A stretch of DNA of 64,000 nucleotides. Source: JAJYKC01 sp963823105. Its GTDB lineage: Bacteria > Acidobacteriota > Terriglobia > Bryobacterales > Bryobacteraceae. Made by a program: the position numbers and the translations under genes. The stretch's first letter is position 1, and the number at the start of each line of letters is the position of its first letter. Under the pieces are notes generated by a model, which saw nothing but the letters and a program-made list of their open reading frames with translations, was not told the DNA's origin and searched no databases. The stretch lies in NCBI GenBank assembly GCA_963823105.1, contig CAWGKC010000001.1, positions 1 through 64,000 on the forward strand, written 5' to 3'. Below, in pieces: positions 52,409 through 62,663 of this stretch.

Positions 52409-53869
52409 GTGGATGTGCCGCTCGAACCCGCCACCTGTTACCGCGCCCTCCGCTCCCACGACCCCCGCTTCGACGGCCGCTTCTTCGTCGGCGTCTCCTC
52501 CACCGGCATCTACTGCCGCCCCGTCTGCACCGTAAGAGCGCCCAAGCCCGCCAACTGCACTTTCTATTCGAGCGCCGCAGCCGCCGAATCCGCCGGCTAC
52601 CGCCCCTGCCTGCGCTGCCGTCCCGAACTCGCCCCCGGCAACTCCAGCGTCGACGCCAAACACCGCATCGCCCACTCAGCCGCCGCCATGATCCAACGCG
52701 GCGCACTCGAAGAGATCGGCCTCGAGGGCATCGCCGCCCGCCTCGGCGTCACCGGCCGCCACCTTCGCCGCGTCTTCGGCGCCGAATTCGGCGTCACTCT
52801 CGTCGCCTTCGGACAAACCCACCGCCTGCTCCTCGCCAAGCGCTTCCTCACCGACACCGCCCTCCCCGTCACCGACGTCGCCTTCGCCGCCGGCTTCGGC
52901 AGCCTGCGCCGCCTGGAAAATCTCTTCAAAGAACGCTACCGCCTCAGCCCCTATCAACTCCGCAAAACCGCCGCGCCCTCCACCCCCTCCGACGCGCTCC
53001 ACTTCGAATTAAGCTACCGCCCTCCCTACGATTGGCCCTCGCTCGCGTCTTTCCTTTCCGCCCGCGCCATCGCCGGCGTCGAAGCGGTCGACGGCTCCGC
53101 ATACCATCGCATCGTCCGTCTCTCCCGCAACGGCAAATGGCACTCCGGCTGGATCGAGATCGTCCCACACCCACGCAAATCCACGATGCGCGTCGCCATC
53201 TCCGCCTCGCTCGCGAGCGTGCTCCCCGCCGTTCTCTCCCGCATCGAACATCTGCTCGATCTATCCTGCAGCCCCACCCAAATCGCCGAAGCCCTCGGTC
53301 CGCTGGCCGCCGCCAACCCCGGCCTGCGCGTCCCCGGAGCCTTCGACGGCTTCGAGATCGCCGTCCGCGCCATCCTCGGCCAACAGGTCAGCGTCGCCGC
53401 CGCTCGAACGCTCGCCGGCCGCGTGGCCGCCGCCTTCGGAACCCCCGTCGATTCCCCCTTCCCCTCGTTGACCACCGCCTTCCCTCCCGCTCAAGCGATC
53501 GCGGACGCAAACCTCACCGCCCTCGGCATCCTCCCCTCGCGCGCCCGCTCCATCCTCGAACTGGCCCGCGCCGTCGCCCAAGGCGATCTCGTCCTTGCCC
53601 CCGGCGCCGACGTGCCCGCGACTCTCGAAAAACTCCAATCGATCCCCGGCATCGGCCCCTGGACCGCGCACTACATCGCCATGCGCGCCCTCGCCTGGCC
53701 CGACGCTTTCCCCCACACCGATCTCGCCGTGATGAAAGCCCTCGGCGAAAAAAATCCCAAGCGCATCCTCGCCGCCGGCGAAGCCTGGCGCCCGTGGCGC
53801 GCCTACGCCGTCATGCACCTCTGGAACCATACTTTAGAAAGGACCCCCACCAATGGAACTGCAAATTGA
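52409..53869 (+). CDS. Ada-type regulator fused to AlkA DNA glycosylase
   Basis: A 486-residue fusion. Residues 1-75: Ada zinc/methyl-phosphotriester domain with Cys in GIYCRPVC and YRPCLRCRPE. Residues 85-185: AraC-type helix-turn-helix. From about 195: AlkA N-terminal domain, then HhH-GPD glycosylase with VRAILGQQVSVAAARTLAGR, LQSIPGIGPWTAHYIAMRAL and catalytic Asp in FPHTDLAV. It both senses methylated DNA and excises alkylated bases. GTG start. It overlaps the methyltransferase gene by 17 bases. Confidence 0.92.
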   Translation: MDVPLEPATCYRALRSHDPRFDGRFFVGVSSTGIYCRPVCTVRAPKPANCTFYSSAAAAESAGYRPCLRCRPELAPGNSSVDAKHRIAHSAAAMIQRGALEEIGLEGIAARLGVTGRHLRRVFGAEFGVTLVAFGQTHRLLLAKRFLTDTALPVTDVAFAAGFGSLRRLENLFKERYRLSPYQLRKTAAPSTPSDALHFELSYRPPYDWPSLASFLSARAIAGVEAVDGSAYHRIVRLSRNGKWHSGWIEIVPHPRKSTMRVAISASLASVLPAVLSRIEHLLDLSCSPTQIAEALGPLAAANPGLRVPGAFDGFEIAVRAILGQQVSVAAARTLAGRVAAAFGTPVDSPFPSLTTAFPPAQAIADANLTALGILPSRARSILELARAVAQGDLVLAPGADVPATLEKLQSIPGIGPWTAHYIAMRALAWPDAFPHTDLAVMKALGEKNPKRILAAGEAWRPWRAYAVMHLWNHTLERTPTNGTAN

Positions 53870-54371
53870 CCGCCTCCCCTCGCCGCTCGGCGTCATCGTC
53901 CTCGTCTCCGGCGGCTCCGCCCTGCGCGCCCTCGATTTCGAAGACTACGAAGACCGCATGCACCGCCTCCTCCGCCTGCACTACGGCGCGTACAGCCTCA
54001 CCCCCGCTCCCGCCCCGGATTCCATTCGCGCCCCTATCCAGGCCTACTTCGAAGGCGACTTCGCCGCCCTCGCCCGCGTCCCCGTTGAAACCGGAGGCAC
54101 CGCCTTCCAGCGAAAGGTCTGGGCCGCCCTCCGCCGCATCCCCGCCGGAACCACGGCCACCTACGGCCAACTCGCCGCCGTCACCGGCAATCCCAATGCC
54201 AGCCGCGCCGTCGGCATGGCCAACGGTTCCAACCCCGTCGCCATCGTCGTCCCCTGCCATCGCGTCATCGGCGCCGGCGGCGGGCTCACCGGATACGCCG
54301 GCGGCACGGACCGCAAGCGCTGGCTGCTCGCTCACGAAGGCGTTAGATTCCACGCCGCCCGCGTCGCATGA
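53853..54371 (+). CDS. ogt: Methylated-DNA--protein-cysteine methyltransferase
   Basis: A 172-residue suicide enzyme that removes O6-methyl groups from guanine. Active-site motif IVVPCHRVIGAGGGLTGYAGG with acceptor Cys, FQRKVWAALRRIPAGTTATYGQLA and the Asn-hinge SRAVGMANGSNP. It supplies the O6-methylguanine activity missing from the Ada-AlkA fusion next door, with which it is translationally coupled, and overlaps the following gene by four bases. Confidence 0.94.
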   Translation: MELQIDRLPSPLGVIVLVSGGSALRALDFEDYEDRMHRLLRLHYGAYSLTPAPAPDSIRAPIQAYFEGDFAALARVPVETGGTAFQRKVWAALRRIPAGTTATYGQLAAVTGNPNASRAVGMANGSNPVAIVVPCHRVIGAGGGLTGYAGGTDRKRWLLAHEGVRFHAARVA

Positions 54372-55625
54372 CCCGCGTCCTCCTCGTCGCCTCCACCACC
54401 GGCTACCAAACCCGAGCCTTCGCCGAAGCCGCCCTCCGCTGCGGCGTCGAACTCACCCTCGCCACCGACCGCTGCCACATCCTCGACGACCCCTGGGGCG
54501 ACTCCGCCCTCCCCCTCCGCTTCGAAGATCCGCAAGCCGCCGCCCGCGCCATCGCCGCCTCCCCCGATGCCTCCCGCCTCTCCGGCATCGCCGCCGTCGG
54601 CGACCACCCTACGCTCATCGCCGCGCTCGCCGCCGAAGCCCTCGGCCTTCCCTTCCATCCCTCCGCCGCCGTCGCCGCGTCTTCCAATAAATTTCTCGCC
54701 CGCGAGCGTTTCCGCGCCGCCGGCCTCCCCGTCCCCGAATATTTCCGCCTCCCTCTCGACGCCGATCTCCCCTCCGCCGCCGCCCGCGCCCCCTTCCCCT
54801 GCGTCCTCAAACCGCTCGGCCTCTCCGCCAGCCGGGGCGTCATCCGCGCCAACGATCCCTCCGAATTCCGCGCCGCCTTCGAACGCATCCGCGCCCTGCT
54901 CCTCTCCCCCGAAATCGCCCACAACCATCGCCCCGAGGACCGCTTCATTCAAGTGGAAGAATTCCTCCCCGGCCGCGAGTTCGCCCTCGAAGGCATCGTC
55001 ACCCACGGCCGCCTCCGCCCCCTCGCCCTCTTCGACAAACCCGACCCTCTCGACGGCCCGTTCTTCGAGGAAACCATCTACGTCACCCCCTCCCGCCACC
55101 CCGCGTCCGTCCAAAACGCCATCTTAGAAACCACCTCCGCCGCCATCGCCGCCATCGGTCTCACCCACGGCCCCATCCACGCCGAAATGCGCGTCAACCC
55201 CCGCGGCGTCTGGATGCTCGAAGTCGCCGCCCGCCCCATCGGCGGCCTCTGCGCCAAGGCCCTCCCCGGCTTAGAAGAAGCCATTCTCTGCCACGCCATC
55301 GGCCGCGCCGAACGCCCCATCGAACTCCCCGCGCCGTCCTCCGGCGTCATGATGATCCCCATCCCCCGCGAAGGCGTCTACGCATCCGTCGAAGGCGTCG
55401 ACGTCGCCCAATCCATCCCCGGCATCCGCGAAATCGCCATCACCGCCAAGCCCGGCCAGCACCTCCTCCCGCTCCCCGAAGGCCACAGCTACCTCGGCTT
55501 CCTCTTCGCCGCCGCCCCCACCCCCGCCGCCGTCGAGTCCTCCCTCCGCGCCGCCCACTCCGCCCTCCGCTTCGAAATCCGCACCGCCCTCCCCGTCACC
55601 GCGTCTCATAAGACCGCGCATGTGA
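54368..55625 (+). CDS. ATP-grasp carboxylate-amine ligase-like protein
   Basis: About 415 residues of ATP-grasp type: N-terminal pre-ATP-grasp domain (VLLVASTTGYQTRAFAEAA), then KFLARERFRAAGLPVPEY, FPCVLKPLGLSASRGVIRAN, FIQVEEFLPGREFALEGIV and AEMRVNPRGVWMLEVAARPIGGLC, the metal and ATP ligands. Such enzymes join a carboxylate to an amine. The uninterrupted frame runs to 55954, but from about 55600 it overlaps the coding part of the convergent permease; one inserted base would give an end at 55625, three bases before the permease end, so I place the end there with low certainty. Third gene of the repair operon by overlap, though its link to repair is unclear. Confidence 0.78.
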
Positions 55626-55627
55626 CC

Positions 55628-58265
55628 TCACTCCTGCCGCAGCGCCTCCATCGGGTCGATCCGCGCCGCGCGCGATGCCGGAACGTAGATCGCCACGAAC
55701 ACAACCGAGTAACAGCAGCAAAGGAACACAGACGTAAATCGCCGAGCTATGCACCCGGAATCCCTGCAGCGTCGCCGCGAACAGCTTGGGTAAAGGCGCG
55801 GCGGCCAGCAGTCCGAGCGCCGCGCTCACCAGCGCCAGCAGCATCCCCTTCCCGACTACAGACCGGAGAACATCGCCGGGCAGCGCTCCCAGCGCCATGC
55901 GAATCGCCGATCTCATGCGTGCGCTGCGCCACCGAGTACGCGATCACGCCATAGATCCCCACCGCCGCCAGCACCAATGCCATCGCACCGAATACTCCGA
56001 GCAAAGTGTCGAACACATAGTCCCCGCCGTCCTGCTCGTCGATCATCCCGGAGATCGTCTGCACTCTGCCGATAGGCTGATCGGGATCCACGGACCACAC
56101 GGCGCCCCGCACCGCGCGTATCAAAAGATTCGCATCGCCCGCCGTGCGCACCGCCAGCCACATCTCCGGTTCCATAGGAACCTGCAGGTACGATTCGTAC
56201 ACTTGCGCATCCTGTTCTTTCGGGCGATAAGACGCCTTGATGTTCCCGGCGATTCCCACAATCTCGCTCCAGTCCGGAGAATCGTGATCGACGCGAATGT
56301 AGCGCCCCAGCGCGCTCTGTCCTGGGAAGAAGCGCTCTGCGAATACTCTGTTGACGATGGCCACCCGGAGCGCGCCCGCGTTATCGGATTCGCCGAACGC
56401 GCGGCCTTGGATCAGCGGAATGCCCAGCACGCGGAAATGGCCGGGGCTAACCGCGAAATATCGCGCGCTGGGCCGTTCCTCCGCGGGCACATCCCGCTGC
56501 CCACGGATGCGGAACGTCCGTTCCTCGGCGGTGAACGGCATGGCATTCGCAATCCCCGCCGCTTCGACGCCGGGCATGGCCCGAAGCTTCTCCACCACGC
56601 CTTGAAAGAAAGCGATCCGCCGCGCAGGCTCGCGATAGCGGGCATTCGTCAACGAAACGGAAGCCGCCAGGACCCGCGCCGGATCGAATCCGAAATCGCC
56701 GCCCGTTTCCTCCGCCGTGGCCTTGATCATCAGCCCCGCGGCAATCACCAGCACCATCGCCAACGCGATTTCGCTCCCCACCAGCGCGTTGCGTCCCCAA
56801 CCGCGGCTAAGGTCGCCCGCGCGCCCTCCTTGCCGCAGCGCGCTCTGAGGATCTTTGGCGGAAGCCCGGATCGCCGGCGCCAATCCGAATACCAGCGCCG
56901 CGCCCATCGAAACCAGGCACGTGAAGGCCAGTACGCGCCCATCGAGCGCGACGTCGCCGGCAATCGCCGTGACGTAGTCGTTGAAATGGAGCGTGGCGCG
57001 CAGCAAATCGACACCCACGTAAGCCAGCACCAGACCCACGCCTCCGCCGATCGCCGCGATCAGCAGGCTCTCCACCAGCAACTGGCGGATCGACGCGCAT
57101 GCGCCCGGCGCCCAACGCCGTTCGAATCGCGATCTCCTGCCGGCGTTTGGCGGCCCGCGCCAGCAGCAAATTGGCGATGTTCGCGCAGGCGATCACCAGA
57201 ACCAGCGCGACGGCGATCATCAGCAGCGTCAGCGCCGCTCGAATGTGGTCTTCCTGAATGCCGTACTCCTGCAGCGTCATGACGTCCGCGCCCCAACCTT
57301 TTTCCGATTCTGGATAACTTTGCTCCGCCCGCCGCGCCAGCGCGGCCATCTCGGCGCGCGCTTGCTTGAGCCCGACGCCCGGTTTCAGCCGCGCGAAAAG
57401 CCAGAACAAACGGGCGTCGCGCGCCTTCGGTCCCGCGATCTTGAGCGGCGAGAACCAGCGGCGTCCAGATCCGCGGCAGGAACTCCACCTGCCGGAAGGA
57501 AGCCGGCATAACCCCGATCACCACATACTTCTCTCCATCGAGCGATACCGTTTTGCCGATCACGCCGGGATCGGATGCAAATCGCCTCTGCCAAAGGCCA
57601 TAGGTCAGCACGGCCACGCGATCGCGGCCCGGCCGGTCTTCGTCCGGCAGGAAGGTGCGCCCCAGGAACGCCTGCACTCCAAGCGTCCGGAAGTAATTCG
57701 CGGTAACTCGCATCCCCGACAGGCGCTCCGGTTCTCCGGCTCCCGTGAGGCTGAAGTCATGGAAGGCGTCCGCGGCGGCCATATCGTCGAAGACATGGTT
57801 CCCATCCCGCCACGCGAAATAATCCACCGCCGGCGCCAACGCCCGCTCCACCGCCCTCGCCGGATTGGTCGCAACCACCACAACCACGCGGTCCGGGTCC
57901 CTCACCGCCGGCTTCTTCAGCAGCCAGCCGCTGACCAAGCTGAAAATCGTCGTATTGACGCCGATCCCCAGCGCCAGCGTCGCCACCGCTACCGAAGTAA
58001 ATCCCGGATTCTTCCGCAGCATCCGCGCGCCATAGCGCAAATCCTGCAACATCGTTTCCAGCCACACCCATCCCCACACTTCGCGGCTGATCTCCCTGTA
58101 ACGCGCCGCGTTTCCAAACTCCTTCCGCGCCGTCTCGCGAGCCTCCCGCGCCGGCATCCCCGCGTCCATCAAATCGGCGATCTTCTCCTCCAGATGCGAC
58201 TCTACCTCTTCAGCCAGCTCGCGCTCCTCGCGCCGCCGCCGGAAGAAATCGATCCTCCACCTCAT
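55628..58265 (-). CDS. ADOP-type MacB/FtsX permease, four frame breaks
   Basis: An ABC-transporter-like permease of the acidobacterial duplicated-permease type. A PadR-associated N-terminal extension (EELAEEVESHLEEKIADLMDAG-like, residues 10-60) is followed by the MacB periplasmic domain and two FtsX units. Frames change near 57456, 57092, 55905 and 55704, and each is repaired by deleting one base, giving WFSPLKIAGPK, RVIRQLLVESL, EIGIRMALGALPG and VFVAIYVPASRAARIDPMEALRQE. No ATPase gene is adjacent. Four breaks are either sequencing insertions or decay. It overlaps the PadR gene by four bases. Confidence 0.82.
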
Positions 58266-58603
58266 GACTCAGCCGGCCTCATCACGCGCGCGATCCCCTC
58301 CAGCATCCGGTCGAAACTCGACACCTTCCGTTCCAGTTGCTTCCGCCCCACCGCCGTGATCTTGTAAACCCGGACTCGCCGCTTCCGCGCCGATAACCCC
58401 CATTCGGCCGCCACCCAACCCGCCTTCAGCATCCGCTGCAACGCCGGATACAACGACCCTTCCTCGATCTCCAGCAGATCCCCCGAATTTCGCTGAATGA
58501 CCTGAGCCAGCGCATATCCATGCATCGGCCCGCGCCGCAGAGTCTGGAGCACCATCATTTCCAGAGCGCCGGGGAAGAGATCGCGTGGCGGGGCTTGTTC
58601 CAT
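58262..58603 (-). CDS. PadR-family transcriptional regulator
   Basis: A 113-residue winged-helix repressor with LFPGALEMMVLQTLRRGPMHGYALAQVIQ, EEGSLYPALQRMLKAGWVAAEW and RVYKITAVGRKQLE. In Acidobacteriota this type commonly precedes a MacB-like permease, as here; it probably controls the operon. No clear operator was found in the short upstream gap. Confidence 0.92.
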   Translation of the reverse strand: MEQAPPRDLFPGALEMMVLQTLRRGPMHGYALAQVIQRNSGDLLEIEEGSLYPALQRMLKAGWVAAEWGLSARKRRVRVYKITAVGRKQLERKVSSFDRMLEGIARVMRPAES

Positions 58604-58656
58604 CGGAGTAGGCTAGTTTAGTCTATGCCTAGAATAAACCAGTACTCCGGGCGGCG

Positions 58657-60252
58657 TCAACACAAATTCACCGCGTCACATAAAACCGCAGTCTGAACCC
58701 CTCTCCGTCCACGCGCCCCGCCAGCGCCAGCCCATGTGCCCGGATCCGCGACATACTTCTCGACAAGCCCATCGTTCCCCGCCAACGTCACACTCAACTC
58801 ATCCCGCGCTCCCAAACGCTCGTATACAACCAACCCTCCACCCTTCCCCGCAATCGCCCCCAGCGCATTCAAACACTGCTGCGGAGGCCAGTTATAAGAA
58901 CAGCCCCACTCGATGCGCACCGGCACGCGCGCCGCCCTAACCGCCAGCCCCAACCGGTACGCGTTGAAGTCGCTATCGTTCCCCGACACATACCAAACGG
59001 GCAGCGCCGCCCGCGCCACCCACCCCTCCGCCGCATCCACCGCCGCATCGCTCGCCGGCCGCCTCCACAAAGCCGGCACGAAATAGTCCACCGCCTTCGC
59101 CCCGAGTTCCGTCCGCGGCCGCCACGTCACCAGCGTCGTATCCACCGCCCGCACCGCCAACCACTGCGCCCCCACCACCACCGCCACGCTCACGAAAATC
59201 GCCCGCTTCCACCGTCTCCCCTTCGCCGCCGCCAACAGCAGCGCCAACGCCAACAACACCAGCGCCGGCAGCGGATGCCTGCTATTCGGCCAATCCCCCG
59301 TCGCCAAATAAACCAGCAACGGCAACGCCCCCGCCAACAACAAAGCGATCCGCCGCTCCGCCCTCGCCCACCCCAACGCGATCGCCGCCAAGCAAACCAC
59401 CAACATCGGAAACCCCACCCCGTCCCGCGAATACGCGCTCAGCCATCCCATCACATGCCGCATCCGCGTCGCCGCCGGGTCCAGCGCCGCGTCCCTGGCA
59501 AACTGCGCGTACGACAACGCGCTCCGCCAATTGCTCCCATACCAAACCGAAGCCGTCGCCGCCCCCGTCACCGCCGCCACCGCGCAAGCCCGCAATCGCT
59601 CGACGAACGCGCTCTTCCCATCGCCCCGCCACAACCACCACAACATCGCCGGCCCCGCCACCGCCGCGAACGTCAGCTTCGCCAACATGCCCAGCCCCAG
59701 CAAAACCCCCAACCACGCGCTCCGCCTCCATCCCCACCGCCCGCCGCCGTTGGCCAACAGAACGATCACCGCCAACGCGATCGCCGTCATCTGCGTGTCC
59801 GGATAAGCCAGCGCGTCCCAATTCGCCACCGCCGGCATCGCCGTCACTCCCATCGCCGCCACCACCGCGAATCCTTCGCCCACCACCGGCTCGAACAACC
59901 GGTACGTCAAAAACGCCAGCAGCGCCGCCATCGCCGATGCCATCACCCACGCGCCGGCGACCGCATGATCCCGCCCCATTACCAACGCCAGCGCAGCCAG
60001 CGTGTTCACATACAGCGGAGGCTTCGCCGCCCCCTGCCCATGCCCGATATACCACACCCACGCCAGCACCCCATGCGCCTTCACATAGTCCACGGTGTCG
60101 AACACCTGCGACAAATACTCGCTCTCGTCCCAAAACAAAAACGCCCGCCCATACCGCAGCAGCGTCCCGCCCGCCGTCAACGATCCGGCCACGACAATCG
60201 TCAAAGCCCAGTGCCGCCGCGCCGCTTGCAGTGCCGTTCTCAATCGCCGCAT
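58657..60252 (-). CDS. GT39/ArnT-like polytopic glycosyltransferase
   Basis: A 531-residue membrane protein with about eleven hydrophobic segments and an early acidic motif AFLFWDESEYLSQ, the DE pair typical of GT-C transferases using polyprenyl-phosphate sugars. KPPLYVNTLAALALV is the following periplasmic loop. A soluble C-terminal part of about 130 residues follows. It probably modifies an envelope glycan or protein. Not coupled to its neighbours. Confidence 0.75.
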   Translation of the reverse strand: MRRLRTALQAARRHWALTIVVAGSLTAGGTLLRYGRAFLFWDESEYLSQVFDTVDYVKAHGVLAWVWYIGHGQGAAKPPLYVNTLAALALVMGRDHAVAGAWVMASAMAALLAFLTYRLFEPVVGEGFAVVAAMGVTAMPAVANWDALAYPDTQMTAIALAVIVLLANGGGRWGWRRSAWLGVLLGLGMLAKLTFAAVAGPAMLWWLWRGDGKSAFVERLRACAVAAVTGAATASVWYGSNWRSALSYAQFARDAALDPAATRMRHVMGWLSAYSRDGVGFPMLVVCLAAIALGWARAERRIALLLAGALPLLVYLATGDWPNSRHPLPALVLLALALLLAAAKGRRWKRAIFVSVAVVVGAQWLAVRAVDTTLVTWRPRTELGAKAVDYFVPALWRRPASDAAVDAAEGWVARAALPVWYVSGNDSDFNAYRLGLAVRAARVPVRIEWGCSYNWPPQQCLNALGAIAGKGGGLVVYERLGARDELSVTLAGNDGLVEKYVADPGTWAGAGGARGRRGVQTAVLCDAVNLC

Positions 60253-60296
60253 TTTAACACCGCCGCCCCGCGAATCCCGTCTGTTACCATCGAGCT

Positions 60297-60671
60297 ATGT
60301 TTCAGGGACTCGAGCACACCGCCATCGCCTCGCCGGAACCCAAGCGCCTCGCCGAATGGTACGCCGCCCACCTCGGCTTCCGCATCAACTACGAATACGC
60401 CGGCAATTTCTTCGTCCGCGCCCCCAACGGCTCCATGCTCGAAATCATCCCCGCCGAAGGCCCCCGCGCCGTCAACGAAATGCGCACCCCCGGCATCCGC
60501 CATCTCGCCCTCGCCGTCGACGATTTCGACGCCGCCCACGCCCAACTCAAAACCCTCGCCGTCACCTTCCTCGGCGAGCCTTACACCACCCAGGGCAACC
60601 GCCTCGTCTTTTTCTCCGATCCCGACGGCAACATTCTGCACCTCATCGAACGTCCCGTGCCTCTGCCCTAA
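60297..60671 (+). CDS. VOC/glyoxalase-family protein
   Basis: A 124-residue protein of two beta-alpha-beta-beta-beta modules: QGLEHTAIASPEPKRLAEWYAAHLGF, then GIRHLALAVDDFDAAHAQL and LVFFSDPDGNILHLIERP. The likely metal ligands His (HTAI), Glu (LEII), His (HLAL) and Glu or His near the end are all present. Substrate unknown. Confidence 0.88.
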   Translation: MFQGLEHTAIASPEPKRLAEWYAAHLGFRINYEYAGNFFVRAPNGSMLEIIPAEGPRAVNEMRTPGIRHLALAVDDFDAAHAQLKTLAVTFLGEPYTTQGNRLVFFSDPDGNILHLIERPVPLP

Positions 60672-60683
60672 GGCCGCCGCCGC

Positions 60684-61889
60684 TTGCTCACCCGCACCTT
60701 CAAAGCCTTCCAATATCCCGATTTCCGCATCATGTGGGTCGGCGCCTGCACCTCCAGCATCGGCACCTGGATGCAGCAGCTCGCCCAGGCCTGGCTCGTC
60801 TTCCAACTCACCGGCTCCTCCTTCCTCCTTGGCCTCGACGCCTTCCTCGGCCAAATCCCCATCCTCCTGTTCTCCCTGCTCGGCGGTGTCGCCGCCGACC
60901 GCATCGAGCGCCGCAAGCTCCTCATCGCCTCGCAAGTCGTCCAGATGACCTGCGCCTTCACCCTCACCATCCTCTTCGCCACCCACACCGTCAAAATCTG
61001 GCACATCCTCACGCTCTCCTTCGTCGTCGGCACCGCCCAATCCTTCGGTGGCCCCGCCTATCAGGCCCTCATCCCCTCGCTCGTCAAACAGGAAGACCTG
61101 CAGAACGCCATCGCCCTCAACTCCATCCAGTTCAACCTCGCCCGCATCATCGGCCCCATGCTCGGCGGCATCGCCCTCAAAACCCTCGGCGCCGCCTGGT
61201 GCTTCGGCCTCAATGGCGCATCCTTCGTCGCCGTCATCGTCTCCCTCCTCGTCATCAAAACCCGCTTCCAACCCGCCAAAGCCACAGTGACCATGCTGAC
61301 CAGCATGAAGGAGGGCATCGCCTTCATCCGCACCCAAAGCGCCATGACCTCGCTCATCCTCCTCGCCTTCTCCATGACCCTGCTCAGCGTCCCGCTCCTC
61401 GTCTTCCTCCCCGTCTTCGCCGCCAAAGTCTTCCATGGCGGCTCCGGCACCTTCACCCTCCTGCTCTGCTTCTCCGGCGCCGGCTCGGTCTGCGGTGCGC
61501 TCATCGTCGCCTCCTTCGGACACCTCAAACGCCAAGGCTCCGTCGCCCTCGGCCTCCTCGTCATCCTCGGCGCGCTCATCGCAGCCTTCAGCCAATCGCA
61601 CTATCTTCCGTTAAGCTGCCTCCTCATCTTCCTCTGCGGCGCCGCCCTCATGGGCGTCTTCGCCATGGTCAGCACTCTCGTTCAACTGATCGCCAGCGAC
61701 CACATGCGCGGCCGCGTCATGAGCGTCTACAACGTCGCCTTCCGCGGCGGCATGCCCATCGGCAGTTTACTCGTCGGCATCGCCTCCCAACGCCTCACCG
61801 CCCCCGCCGTCCTCACCGCCAACGGCATCCTCCTCGCCCTCCTCGGCCTCTATTTCATCGCCGCTCACCGCCGCATCGCCGCTCTGTAA
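60684..61889 (+). CDS. MFS transporter, enterobactin-exporter (EntS-like) type
   Basis: A 401-residue transporter, TTG start 12 bases after the VOC gene stop. Twelve hydrophobic segments; FRIMWVGACTSSIGTWMQQLAQAWLVFQLTGS, GGVAADRIERRKLLIASQ and ARIIGPMLGGIAL are typical of the MFS_3 group. It exports small molecules using the proton gradient. Probably cotranscribed with the VOC gene. Confidence 0.85.
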   Translation: MLTRTFKAFQYPDFRIMWVGACTSSIGTWMQQLAQAWLVFQLTGSSFLLGLDAFLGQIPILLFSLLGGVAADRIERRKLLIASQVVQMTCAFTLTILFATHTVKIWHILTLSFVVGTAQSFGGPAYQALIPSLVKQEDLQNAIALNSIQFNLARIIGPMLGGIALKTLGAAWCFGLNGASFVAVIVSLLVIKTRFQPAKATVTMLTSMKEGIAFIRTQSAMTSLILLAFSMTLLSVPLLVFLPVFAAKVFHGGSGTFTLLLCFSGAGSVCGALIVASFGHLKRQGSVALGLLVILGALIAAFSQSHYLPLSCLLIFLCGAALMGVFAMVSTLVQLIASDHMRGRVMSVYNVAFRGGMPIGSLLVGIASQRLTAPAVLTANGILLALLGLYFIAAHRRIAAL

Positions 61890-61966
61890 CCCCGCCGCCC
61901 AATGTAAAGAATTGTCCCGTTCCCTTCTTACTGAAACCTTCCGCCCCCGGTTAAAATCAAAGGAGC

Positions 61967-62650
61967 ATGCTTGCATTGTGTCTTCTGGCGATGTGGCCCA
62001 TCGCCGTGCCCGCCGCCGCGCCCGATCTCCTTCACGCCAGGGATAAACAGGACCGCGCCACCCTCGACCGCCTCGCCGCCGAACGCCTCGATACCGCCCG
62101 CGCCAATCCCAACGACCCCGCCGCCCAGTACGCCGCCGCCCTCGCCCAATCCTACGTCGCCGAGGTCGCCCAGGAGCTCCATGACAAGCCCCGCGCCACC
62201 AGCGCCGCCGACGCCGGCATCCCCCTCGCCGAACGCGCCGTCACCCTCCAGCCCACTTCCGCCGAGTACAACCGCGTCCTCGGAACCCTCTGCGGCCAAG
62301 CCATCGCCGGCAACGGCCTCGCCGCCCTCAAGTACGGCAAATGCGCCCTCTCCTCCGTCAACCGCGCCGTCGAACTCGACCCCAAATCCTCCCAAGCCTA
62401 CGTCAGCCAAGGCGTCGGCAACTTCTATCTCCCTCCCGCCTTCGGTGGCGGCCCCGACATCGCCATCAAAAGCTTTCAAAAAGCCATCGACCTCGATCCC
62501 CGCTCCTCCGACGCCTACGTCTGGCTCGGCGTCGCCCTCCGCAAAGCCAACCGCCCCGCCGAGGCCCGCAAAGCGTTCGAAAAAGCCCTCGAACTCAACC
62601 CCGACCGCCTCTGGGCCCGCCAGCAGTTAGAGAAAACCCCCGCTCCATGA
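61967..62650 (+). CDS. Periplasmic tetratricopeptide-repeat protein
   Basis: A 227-residue protein with signal MLALCLLAMWPIAVPAAA and about five TPR units, clearest in SVNRAVELDPKSSQAYVSQG, IAIKSFQKAIDLDPRSSDAY and AEARKAFEKALELNPDRLWA. TPRs bind partner proteins. The stop lies 13 bases before the next start. Confidence 0.82.
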   Translation: MLALCLLAMWPIAVPAAAPDLLHARDKQDRATLDRLAAERLDTARANPNDPAAQYAAALAQSYVAEVAQELHDKPRATSAADAGIPLAERAVTLQPTSAEYNRVLGTLCGQAIAGNGLAALKYGKCALSSVNRAVELDPKSSQAYVSQGVGNFYLPPAFGGGPDIAIKSFQKAIDLDPRSSDAYVWLGVALRKANRPAEARKAFEKALELNPDRLWARQQLEKTPAP

Positions 62651-62663
62651 CGATCCCCGCTCC

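Noticed and set aside
55625..55954. C-terminal continuation of the ATP-grasp frame
   Set aside because: Arg/Pro/Ala-rich sequence antisense to the permease gene; most likely read-through after an inserted base.
59275..61601. Frames of 557 codons (plus) and 453 codons (minus)
   Set aside because: His/Arg/Pro-rich and Glu/Asp/Gly-rich shadow translations of the glycosyltransferase, VOC and MFS genes.
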